This document shows, piece by piece, positions 40,720 through 49,008 of a stretch of DNA of 64,000 nucleotides. The stretch is taken from NCBI GenBank assembly GCA_022641775.1, contig JALCDS010000001.1, forward strand, positions 1 to 64,000, given 5' to 3'. Position numbers and translations under genes: made by a program. Numbering within the stretch: position 1 is the stretch's first letter; every line of letters starts with the position of its first letter. The DNA is from Clostridiaceae bacterium (GTDB taxonomy: Bacteria; Cyanobacteriota; Vampirovibrionia; Gastranaerophilales; Gastranaerophilaceae). The notes under the pieces were generated by a model. It did no database searches and was not told the DNA's origin. It saw nothing but the letters and a program-made list of their open reading frames with translations.

Positions 40720-41667
40720 TTAATAATTCCAAATATGAGCATTTATATTACTATTACTATTTGTATTAATCGTTCCACTATGGTATATATTGGCATTAAC
40801 TGTTCCACTATAATTCACATTTTGATCAACTTGAAGATGTTGGTTTTGTAACGCATAAGAATAATTATTTATAGCATTAATTTGATTTTGTTGCAATTGT
40901 TGTTGTTGAAGTAAAAGAGCTTGTTGTTGTTCAACAGATTTGTCATTCATAACCTGTGCAATAGTTCTATTTACTAGCTCTTGTATGCAGGCATATGTTT
41001 CTTCTGATGATTTACTATTATTTTTACATAAATCATATCCTATCTTAAATTGATTTTTTTTAGGCATCCAATACCTAATTTGATTATCTATACCAGATAA
41101 CTCACTGTTAATAAATTTTTTACTTAGTTTATTTTCTATTAATGTACAATTACGCAAATATTCTATAGCAGCATCAATATTAAAATTACTAATTTGATAC
41201 CAAGATTTATCAAATAATTCATCTATATTATCATTATATTCAGCAAGACAAACATCTGTTTTTGTCATTACCAAAATTTTTTTAATATCATTACTTTCAA
41301 TGTCAAAAGTAGTTGTAGTATTGTTTTGTAAAATGTTAAAGACTGCATTTGCTGTTAAGTTATTTACTTTTACATCGTTTATTTTTATAATTTCATCTCC
41401 AACAACTAAACCTGCATTAGCAGCTGGCGATTGAGGTACCACTTTAATAATAAAAATTCTTGGTGTTAATTTTCCGGTCCAAGAATTATATAGGTACGGA
41501 TCATATGTATAGTAAAATCCATAAGAATTTTTACAAACTTTAGCATAGTTATTATCATTCAAACTATTAGTAGATATTCGATCTGTTGCATTAGCAATAT
41601 TTGTATAATTTAAAAATATAAAATGGCATGTAAAAATAAAAATTAATAATAAACTAAATTTTTTCAT
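40720..41667 (-). CDS. PDZ-domain protein with Gln-rich C-terminal region
   Basis: PRIFIIKVVPQSPAANAGLVVGDEIIKINDVKVNNLTANAVFNIL; QQQALLLQQQQLQQNQ; Asn-rich tail; AAAGGAG before ATG. Confidence 0.8.
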   Translation of the reverse strand: MKKFSLLLIFIFTCHFIFLNYTNIANATDRISTNSLNDNNYAKVCKNSYGFYYTYDPYLYNSWTGKLTPRIFIIKVVPQSPAANAGLVVGDEIIKINDVKVNNLTANAVFNILQNNTTTTFDIESNDIKKILVMTKTDVCLAEYNDNIDELFDKSWYQISNFNIDAAIEYLRNCTLIENKLSKKFINSELSGIDNQIRYWMPKKNQFKIGYDLCKNNSKSSEETYACIQELVNRTIAQVMNDKSVEQQQALLLQQQQLQQNQINAINNYSYALQNQHLQVDQNVNYSGTVNANIYHSGTINTNSNSNINAHIWNY

Positions 41668-41853
41668 TTTGTCTCCTTTATTTTTTATAAAGTTTATCAT
41701 TTATTAATGCATCTTAAATCATATAATTACTTTATTTTTAAAGATATTTTCGCAATTTAATTATGTTCTTTTGTTTCATTTTTTCTCTTATCTGAGATTT
41801 ATTGTAATTCTTTCATAGTAAAGTGTTTGTTGACTTAATAGAAGGAGACAAAT

Positions 41854-42075
41854 ATGGAAGAAATTAAAACTTATAATTTAACCGAAAAGGAATTCAAAAA
41901 TTTAGAAAAATTAGTTGAAAAAATCTATAATACATTGATTGTATTAAATTATTTTTGTATTAATCAGCAAGAATTGGAAGCATTTTACACTATCTCACCG
42001 ATTATTGAAAATTTAAAACAAAATGCAGATATTTTAAATTTGTTTTTTATAAATTATGGAGTAAAAGAGGATTAA
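41854..42075 (+). CDS. Hypothetical small protein
   Basis: 73 aa, strong upstream GAAGGAG. Confidence 0.55.
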   Translation: MEEIKTYNLTEKEFKNLEKLVEKIYNTLIVLNYFCINQQELEAFYTISPIIENLKQNADILNLFFINYGVKED

Positions 42076-42092
42076 TTTACTAGCAGATAGAA

Positions 42093-42506
42093 TTATAGTT
42101 CAACACCTAAAATATCTTTTTGAATTTGTTTTATAAATTTTGGTGTAAGTTCTTTTGGCTTTTCTTCTTTTTTAGCTTTTATAATTTCGTTTTCATAATT
42201 TTTAATTTCCGGCATGCGTTTGATTAAATTTAAAACTGTGTAAATTTCTGATTGGCTAACCTGTTTATTATTATCAATATCAGCCATAATTTTATCCATC
42301 AACTTTCTTGTAAAATCATTGATTTCAAAACTCAATCTTGTGTTGTTGAACAAATAATCTGACCGTTTTTTATTCCAATTATAATCTTTTTTCCAATAAA
42401 AAATTGTCCTGCGAGAAATTTCAAAATTTCTCGCAATTTCGTCTGCTGACAAACCATCATAAATAAAAAGCCGTTCGGCTTCATTGTAATGTCGTTTTTT
42501 GCTCAT
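42093..42506 (-). CDS. Helix-turn-helix protein, phage terminase-small-subunit/DUF1804-like
   Basis: YNEAERLFIYDGLSADEIARNFEISRRTIFYWKKDYNWNKKRSDYL. Confidence 0.65.
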   Translation of the reverse strand: MSKKRHYNEAERLFIYDGLSADEIARNFEISRRTIFYWKKDYNWNKKRSDYLFNNTRLSFEINDFTRKLMDKIMADIDNNKQVSQSEIYTVLNLIKRMPEIKNYENEIIKAKKEEKPKELTPKFIKQIQKDILGVEL

Positions 42507-42703
42507 AAATTTCCCTTAAATATTAATCTGTTTTCGCTAAATTCATTTTTCGCAGTCAGTCGCCGAATTTGGAATACACATTTAGTAGTAATAATTCCAC
42601 GCTGTTGGAAATATCTAATTAATTGATTTAATTGTATTAATGTATTTTTTAAGCGACTATTCCCAATTTTTCTGTTTTTACAATCTCTGTAAAAGCCTTT
42701 TAT

Positions 42704-43210
42704 ATGGAAGACGCAAACGCTGTTGGTTATGCAGGCAGTCTTGCATGTGGTGATGCGATTACATTGTTTTTAAAATTTGATGAACAAGATATTGTTACTG
42801 CTGCAAAATTTTTGGCTTTTGGCTGCGGTTCGGCTGTAGCAGTAGCAAGCATTCTTACAGAAATTGTAATAGGCAAACACGTTGATGAATTGGCGAAAAT
42901 AACAAATCAAGATATTGTCGATGCACTGGACGGACTTCCCGAAGCTAAAATTCATTGTAGTGTAATGTGCAAAGAAGTTTTAGAATATGCAATCCGAGAA
43001 TATAAAAATGAAAATACCGAAAATGAGAATAAAACTGTTTGCCAATGTTTTGATGTTAAAGAAGATTTAATAGTCGATGTTATTAGAAAAAATAATCTAA
43101 AAACTATCGAAGAAATAACAAACTATACTAAGGCAGGTGGCGGTTGCGGAAAATGCAAAAATGATTTGCTAAAAATTCTAGACAATGAGACAAGCAAAGA
43201 AATAAATTAG
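42704..43210 (+). CDS. NifU/IscU-like Fe-S scaffold plus BFD-like [2Fe-2S] domain; N-terminally truncated
   Basis: EDANAVGYAGSLACGDAITLFLKF, FGCGSAVAVASILTE, HCSVMCKEVL, VCQCFDVKEDLI...GGGCGKCKNDLLKIL; the ~20 aa normally before EDANAVG are absent. Confidence 0.8.
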   Translation: MEDANAVGYAGSLACGDAITLFLKFDEQDIVTAAKFLAFGCGSAVAVASILTEIVIGKHVDELAKITNQDIVDALDGLPEAKIHCSVMCKEVLEYAIREYKNENTENENKTVCQCFDVKEDLIVDVIRKNNLKTIEEITNYTKAGGGCGKCKNDLLKILDNETSKEIN

Positions 43211-43304
43211 TCGAAATATTTATAGCCCAAAAAGGTAAGTTTAGTTTACAAAATGCGTGCTACAATAACAACGACTTAAAATTATTAATAAAAAGGAGTA
43301 AGTT

Positions 43305-43712
43305 ATGGTCAAAAAGTTTACAGTGTTTTTTGTAGCTGTTTTTTTATGTAGCTGTCTATTTGCTTATGCACAGCAAGCAGGTAATAAAGATTTTTCAAGA
43401 AAAGAAGCTGAAAATTCTAGTTTTAAAGGTATGGATTTATCAGGTGCAAAATTTATACATACAGATTTAGATAATTCTAACTTTGAAGGCACAAATCTTA
43501 CTGGTGCTGATTTTACAAGAGCAGAACTTGAAAATTGTAATTTTAAAAATGCAAATTTAACAAATGTGAATTTTTCTTATGCAGATTTAGGAACTGCCAA
43601 CTTACGTGGTGCTAATATTAAAGGTGCAAATTTTACCCATGCAGACTTAGAAAAGGCAACATGGATAGATGGCAAAGTTTGTGCTGAAGGTTCTATCGGA
43701 AATTGTAATTAA
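43305..43712 (+). CDS. Secreted pentapeptide-repeat protein
   Basis: Signal peptide; A(D/N)LxxAnF-type repeats. Confidence 0.85.
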   Translation: MVKKFTVFFVAVFLCSCLFAYAQQAGNKDFSRKEAENSSFKGMDLSGAKFIHTDLDNSNFEGTNLTGADFTRAELENCNFKNANLTNVNFSYADLGTANLRGANIKGANFTHADLEKATWIDGKVCAEGSIGNCN

Positions 43713-43856
43713 AAACAAGAAGTAATAATTTCAGAAAGGAGAATTATGACAGAACAAAATTTTCAAACGCCCCACATTCGACTATTTGGCACTATGGACC
43801 TGACAAAAAGGTAATCACATAATTGCGATTACCCTACATCCTTAAACGGTAAGCTT

Positions 43857-44186
43857 TTAAAACAAAATTTTCTCAACATATTTTTTCAATCTTTCGATGT
43901 CGGATTTAAATTCAGCTTCAGCTGCACTTGCGTTACTTCTATAAGTAACATGGTAGCAGAGTCCTTTTGAAGTGTTCATTTCTGAATAAGGTATTGAGTA
44001 AATCGGTTCCCATTTTTCATCTTTCAAAAGATATGCTCTAGCATAACATTGTTGGTCGTATGAATCCGATTTGATTTCTAGTTTTATTCGTTTTTCATCC
44101 AATTTATAAATTTCTCTAAAATTTATGGATTGCGACCCTTTATAAGTGATTTTCTCAATAATAATTTCTTTAATTTTTTTTGACAT
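43857..44186 (-). CDS. Hypothetical protein
   Basis: ORF with start at MSKKIKEIIIEK preceded by AAGGAGAACGCC. Confidence 0.55.
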   Translation of the reverse strand: MSKKIKEIIIEKITYKGSQSINFREIYKLDEKRIKLEIKSDSYDQQCYARAYLLKDEKWEPIYSIPYSEMNTSKGLCYHVTYRSNASAAEAEFKSDIERLKKYVEKILF

Positions 44187-44249
44187 GGCGTTCTCCTTAA
44201 GTTCTGTATTCATGAGTATTTAGGATTGGGGCAAATTGGAGCAAAAAAT

Positions 44250-44441
44250 TTATTTATTCTCAACCGGAGTTATGTTATCCATCTCTGTATTGTATTTTTC
44301 ACCTTGGGGATCAACGCAGGTCGCGAAGTCCACTTTGCCGTCAGCGAAAACGTTAACCCAAGTTGATATTAATAACCCAATTTCTTGTTTATTATGGTTA
44401 AAAATTTTTGTTCCGTACATGGTGTAATCTTTGTCCGTCAT
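44250..44441 (-). CDS. Hypothetical small protein
   Basis: 63 aa, AAAGGAGC upstream; preferred over the overlapping plus-strand ORF. Confidence 0.45.
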   Translation of the reverse strand: MTDKDYTMYGTKIFNHNKQEIGLLISTWVNVFADGKVDFATCVDPQGEKYNTEMDNITPVENK

Positions 44442-44550
44442 CGCTTTTAGCTCCTTTTTTGTTTATCTACATTCACAATGTAACTCTCTTTTCTCAAACT
44501 TCAAGCCGAAAGTCGGAAACTGTAGTTATTTCTTATCATTTGGACATAAT

Positions 44551-44593
44551 TTTTTAAACGGCTTTTAAATGATGTTTAAAAGCCGTTTAAAAA
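44551..44593 (-). terminator. Terminator-like perfect hairpin
   Basis: TTTTTAAACGGCTTTTAAA-TGATG-TTTAAAAGCCGTTTAAAAA, 19-bp perfect stem downstream of the XRE gene. Confidence 0.6.
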
Positions 44594-44707
44594 GGGTTTA
44601 AATAAATTGTAGACTTTTCCACACCAAATGGGCTATTGGCGTAATGTTTTTTACTTCTTTACGAATTTCGTAATAGATTGAATCCGTGTCTCCTGACATA
44701 TCTATTA

Positions 44708-44974
44708 TTAAATAAACCCATAATGGATTTCAAGGTTTTTCTCCAAAAATATTTCAAAATCTTGACTATAGCGTTCGCCGTTTATCAGACGGGTGATGTA
44801 GCTTTCGGTTAAGTTTAGTTCTTTTGCCAGTCGTTTTTGCGTAATTCCACGAAAAATTAGTTTATATCTTATCATCCGCTCCCGTCTATATAAAAAACGG
44901 CTTCCATCTTTGTTGGGGCTTTTTAGCATTTTTTGCTCGATCAATTCTAATTTCTCACGTATTTCTCTTTTCAT
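44708..44974 (-). CDS. XRE-like helix-turn-helix regulator (possible element repressor)
   Basis: ITQKRLAKELNLTESYITRLINGERYSQDFEIFLEKNL; divergent from transposase. Confidence 0.72.
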   Translation of the reverse strand: MKREIREKLELIEQKMLKSPNKDGSRFLYRRERMIRYKLIFRGITQKRLAKELNLTESYITRLINGERYSQDFEIFLEKNLEIHYGFI

Positions 44975-45111
44975 AATTTCTCCTTCGCAACATACATCTT
45001 AACTCTGTTTTCGAGTTTTGCAAGTCTACTTTCACCCCAAATTATGTCAAAATGATTCGTTTAACTCGGAAACGGTTCTATTTTAAAGTCGGAAGAGTGA
45101 TAGATGGAAGT

Positions 45112-47058
45112 ATGGACGATAAATACATAACAATCAAAGAATTAGCGGATTTAAAAGGTGTCAGCACCCGTGCGATTCGCCTTGCTAAATCAAAATATCA
45201 AATTCAAGAAATAAAAGTTAAAGGCGGAAAAAGTTTTGATATCCTTTTATCGAGTATTGAGCCAGAATTACAGGAAAAATATTTAAATAAAACTACTGAA
45301 TTAAATTCAACCTGCACTGCTTTGATTCCATTGCACCCTGCACAAAATCTTCCCAACAAAGCAAATGAAATTGCACTTGCGAGATTAGATTTAATTCGCG
45401 AATGGCAAAAGTTCAGAACAGAACAAAGATTCAGAACAAAAGCCGACAAAGAGTTTTTGGATACTTACAACACAGGATTGTTGTACCAAAATATTTTTTC
45501 AAAGCTCGGAACGATTTCAATAGGAACCTTAGAGCGTTGGAAGCGAAAGCTTGGAAACACAACCGATTACCATCTGCTTTTACCAAATTACAATTACTCA
45601 ACAGAATTTAGAACAACCTTAACAGACTTTGAAAAGCAGGTTTTCCTGAAAATTCTTTTGCATCCTAATAAATTTTCAGTCGGTAAGGCAATTTCTATAA
45701 CAAAACATATTTTAGCAAAAACAGAACAGGTAAATATTTCTGATATAACATTCAGGCGGTATGCAAATTGGTTCAGGGATAATCATTTTGATATTTGGAC
45801 ACTTGCCAGAGACGGTGAAAAAACCTTGAAAGACAATGTTGAACCTTTTATCAAGCGTGATATTTCAAAATTAAATGTCGGAGATGTTTTAGTCGCCGAT
45901 GGGCATAAATTGGCATTTCTGGTTCAAAACCCATTCACAGGGAAACCTTGCAGGGCAAGCCTAATAGGATTTTTAGATTGGAGGTCAAGTTATCTTTGCG
46001 GATATGAGATTATGCTTGAAGAAAACACGCAAAGTATAGCATCCGCCCTCAGAAATTCGATAATCAACTTGCAAAATATTCCAAAAATTGTTTATCAAGA
46101 TAACGGCAGAGCGTTTAAGGCGAAATATTTCACACAGACAGATTTCCAGGAAAGCGGATTTGAAGGTTTGTACGCAAAACTTGGAATAAAAACAGTTTTC
46201 GCAAAACCATATAACGCCAGAGCAAAAGTTATTGAAAGATTTTTCCTTGAATTTCAGGAAAGTTTTGAAAAATTGTTACCGACATATTCAGGCTCTAACA
46301 TTGAAAATAAACCTGCACACTTTAAGCGGAACGAAAAATTCCATTCACAATATTTCAAGCCAAATTACATTCCGACCATTGATGAAGTGAAAAAGCTTAT
46401 TGATAATTGGCTTGAGTTTAAACATTCACAAATTTGCCCCAACGATAACAGCAAAAATATCAAAGAAATTTTCGCAACAAGAGAAAAAATCAAAATTGAT
46501 ATCTCAAAACTGGATTACTTGATGATGTCACAGGAGATTAAAACGGTTTATAGGAACGGCATCAGGTTTTTAAACACTTTTTATTGGTCCGAGAAATTAT
46601 ACGGCTTAAAAACTAAAGTGATGATAAAACACAGTCTTTTTGATTTGGCTTCAATCAGAGTGTATTCTATAAAAAATCAATTTATCTGCACTGCAAAAAG
46701 AGTTGAAAGCACTCACCCTATGGCATATCATCTCGGCGAAGCGAAAGATATTGAAGAATTTAAGCAAAAAATTCAAAAACAGAAAAAGCTTAAAAATAAA
46801 ACACTGAAAGCAATTAAAAAATTCTTGCCTACTGAAGATATTAGATTTATTGAGGAACAAATAAATATTGAACTTACGGCTTCAGAGGAGGCGGAATGTT
46901 CGCTTCCGCCTCCTCTGCCCTTAAACCCAACAAGTATATTCAAAACCAACTTTGAAAAATATGAATACTTAATGCAAAAAGGCTGTACAAACCAAAACGA
47001 TAGAACTTGGCTCAAAAAATACAAAGAAAGTGAGGAGTATAAATCGATTTATGAATAA
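45112..47058 (+). CDS. Mu-type DDE transposase (MuA-like, rve core)
   Basis: N-terminal ITIKELADLKGVSTRAIRLAK DNA-binding region; D in VGDVLVADGHKL, D in IVYQDNGRAFKAK, E in KVIERFFLEFQ; start moved to MDDKYI. Confidence 0.85.
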   Translation: MDDKYITIKELADLKGVSTRAIRLAKSKYQIQEIKVKGGKSFDILLSSIEPELQEKYLNKTTELNSTCTALIPLHPAQNLPNKANEIALARLDLIREWQKFRTEQRFRTKADKEFLDTYNTGLLYQNIFSKLGTISIGTLERWKRKLGNTTDYHLLLPNYNYSTEFRTTLTDFEKQVFLKILLHPNKFSVGKAISITKHILAKTEQVNISDITFRRYANWFRDNHFDIWTLARDGEKTLKDNVEPFIKRDISKLNVGDVLVADGHKLAFLVQNPFTGKPCRASLIGFLDWRSSYLCGYEIMLEENTQSIASALRNSIINLQNIPKIVYQDNGRAFKAKYFTQTDFQESGFEGLYAKLGIKTVFAKPYNARAKVIERFFLEFQESFEKLLPTYSGSNIENKPAHFKRNEKFHSQYFKPNYIPTIDEVKKLIDNWLEFKHSQICPNDNSKNIKEIFATREKIKIDISKLDYLMMSQEIKTVYRNGIRFLNTFYWSEKLYGLKTKVMIKHSLFDLASIRVYSIKNQFICTAKRVESTHPMAYHLGEAKDIEEFKQKIQKQKKLKNKTLKAIKKFLPTEDIRFIEEQINIELTASEEAECSLPPPLPLNPTSIFKTNFEKYEYLMQKGCTNQNDRTWLKKYKESEEYKSIYE

Positions 47059-47737
47059 GAAATTTATAATTACAAAAAACGTAAAAAAGTTTATTGAATT
47101 AACAGATACTTTGAAAAATGCTCCGCCGAATTTACCTAAAATGGCTTTAGTTTATGGCGATTTTGGACTGGGCAAATCACAAACAATTTTGTGGTGGGTT
47201 ACAAATAACGACGCAATTTATGTTCGTTGTAACCATAAAATGTCAGGGCGATGGCTTTTATCGGAAATTGTGGAAGAACTTGATGAAATACCTTATTACC
47301 AATCTTCACAGCTTTTTAAACAGATTGAAGAAAAACTAAAATTTAATCCACGAATTATTGTAATTGATGAAATTGATTTTTTGCTGAATAATTCCTCCGC
47401 AATTGAAGTTGTTCGCGATCTGCATGACAAAATAGGAATACCGATAATCTTAGTCGGAATGAATTTAGCGGAGCAAAAATTAAAACGGCATAAACATATT
47501 TATGACAGACTGCTTTACGTTTTAAAATTTAAAACTTTTGACAAAAATGATGTGGGAAAAATCGTACAAGAATTATCTGAGGTAAATTTTACAGAAGAAG
47601 CCTTAGAAATTATCACTTCAAAATTTAATCAATTCCGACAGCTAGTTAAATTGATTAATAAGGTTGAAAATATTGCAAAAATGAACGATTTGGAACTAAT
47701 TGATGAAAATATTTTACAAGGAATAATTAATGCGTAA
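47051..47737 (+). CDS. MuB-like AAA ATPase, transposition protein
   Basis: Walker A YGDFGLGKSQT, Walker B RIIVIDEIDFLL; start overlaps transposase stop. Confidence 0.85.
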   Translation: MNKKFIITKNVKKFIELTDTLKNAPPNLPKMALVYGDFGLGKSQTILWWVTNNDAIYVRCNHKMSGRWLLSEIVEELDEIPYYQSSQLFKQIEEKLKFNPRIIVIDEIDFLLNNSSAIEVVRDLHDKIGIPIILVGMNLAEQKLKRHKHIYDRLLYVLKFKTFDKNDVGKIVQELSEVNFTEEALEIITSKFNQFRQLVKLINKVENIAKMNDLELIDENILQGIINA

Positions 47738-48392
47738 TAAAATTTTAAAACTGGCTAAACGGTTGGACAAGTTCACCCTTGAAGATATTGAACCGATTTT
47801 AAATATTGATAACATGCAAGAAATTTTAGATAATTTAATAAAAGAAAAATCATTACAATTCCAAAGCGGATTTTATTTTTATATTAAAAAAGAGTCTAAA
47901 AAATCTGACCTGCCATTATTTTTTCAATTTCATACAAAAGAAGAAATCGATATGATTATCAAATGCTTTTGTGCGGGAGTTGCTACAGATAAAGGTGCAT
48001 TCTTGATTGGAATAAGCGATGGGCCACTTCAAAAATTTAATATGTATTTTAGAGAAATAATTTATGAAAAGCAATTGCAGGAATTAAAAGAATATTTTGC
48101 AAAAAATCTTAAAGCTCCAAAGGTCAGAACTTTTTATGAGATTCCTGTTTATTTTTATTTTTATGATGACAAACTTTTTGTGACGGGGAAAAAATTTAAA
48201 GCAAAAGATTTGAAAGAGCATACAAAAGAGGAAAAATTAAAAATAAAAGTTTTGTACTCTCGCCTCCGCCGCAGCATAAACCACTCGAACATGAAAAAGC
48301 TTCTAACCTATCATGTCGCAGAACATATTTGGAAGTATGGAAAAGATTTTGAACAGTTAAGAGATGAGATTTATTCATTGCTTAATTTATAA
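47730..48392 (+). CDS. Unknown third protein of the Mu-like operon
   Basis: 220 aa; start overlaps the ATPase stop; no domain recognised. Confidence 0.65.
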   Translation: MRNKILKLAKRLDKFTLEDIEPILNIDNMQEILDNLIKEKSLQFQSGFYFYIKKESKKSDLPLFFQFHTKEEIDMIIKCFCAGVATDKGAFLIGISDGPLQKFNMYFREIIYEKQLQELKEYFAKNLKAPKVRTFYEIPVYFYFYDDKLFVTGKKFKAKDLKEHTKEEKLKIKVLYSRLRRSINHSNMKKLLTYHVAEHIWKYGKDFEQLRDEIYSLLNL

Positions 48393-48497
48393 TTTTTTTT
48401 CAAATAGTTGACTGAAAGAGCACTTTTTGCGAGCTGAATTTCCCTATTTTTTGTTTTGGAAAATATTATATTTGGAACGATTGCGACTGTGTTTGAA

Positions 48498-48530
48498 CTT
48501 CCGACTAACTTCCGAGTTGCTTCCGACCGA
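48498..48530. promoter_or_regulatory. Three CTTCCGA(C/G) iterons at 11-bp spacing
   Basis: cttccgac 48498, cttccgag 48509, cttccgac 48520. Confidence 0.6.
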
Positions 48531-48640
48531 TTCAACTTGCAGAAAAATTACCGGTTTTTGCCCAGTGCCTCAAATATAGACTGGTTCGAGACTTCAGGCT
48601 ACTTAGTTGGAATATCCATGGAAAAAACATGCACTTTTCT

Positions 48641-48668
48641 GGTAAATAACCGGTAATTCCGGTAAATA
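48641..48668. promoter_or_regulatory. GGTAA iteron cluster
   Basis: ggtaaataac-cggtaattcc-ggtaaataca; inverse ttaccgg at 48549. Confidence 0.4.
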
Positions 48669-48798
48669 CAGTCAATTCGCTAAAATCAGCCTCAATCGAG
48701 CACAAAAACTAAAACACAGGCAGTCGGAAAAGACTTCAAATGTCCGGAATAAACCCCAACTTCTTGAGTATTTTTTGTGACTTACGTCATTTTAAAAT

Positions 48799-48885
48799 CG
48801 GAGAGGGTGGGATTCGAACCCACGGTGGAGTTTCCCCCACACAAACTTTCGAGGTTTGCACCTTCAACCGCTCGGACACCCCTCC
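48799..48885 (-). tRNA. tRNA-Ser (anticodon CGA)
   Basis: Minus strand GGAGGGGTGTCCGAGCGGTTGAAGGTGCAAACCTCGAAAGTTTG...GGGTTCGAATCCCACCCTCTCCG with long variable arm. Confidence 0.95.
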
Positions 48886-49008
48886 TTATTTCTTATTCTA
48901 ACTCAAATTTCTAAATGGGCAATATTTTGTATAGTTGTATTTTCTTAGCAAAAAATTTTTTGTTCAGCGTTCATATAAAAGAGTATAATATATGAAAGGA
49001 TATAAAAT

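Larger units (their letters stand above)
44500..48790 (+). mobile_element. Mu-like transposable module (boundaries approximate)
   Basis: MuA-like DDE transposase, MuB-like ATPase, third ORF, divergent XRE regulator, inverted TTCCGA(C/G) iterons on both sides. Confidence 0.65.

Noticed and set aside
42704-43210. Nitrogen-fixation gene nifU
   Set aside because: Scaffold-family resemblance only; no nif neighbours, so a general Fe-S role or remnant is more likely.
44236-44427. Plus-strand 63-aa ORF
   Set aside because: Opposes a minus-strand ORF with a good AAAGGAG start context; composition looks random.
48456-48656. 66-aa ORF right of the Mu-like operon
   Set aside because: Overlaps the iteron region, no SD, no conserved motif; more likely non-coding end DNA.
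45000-48885. CRISPR-associated transposon (Tn7-like/CAST) next to tRNA
   Set aside because: TnsB/TnsC-like logic and tRNA adjacency were tempting, but no TniQ Zn-finger protein, Cas gene, CRISPR repeats or tracrRNA are visible, and the N-terminal domain looks Mu-type.
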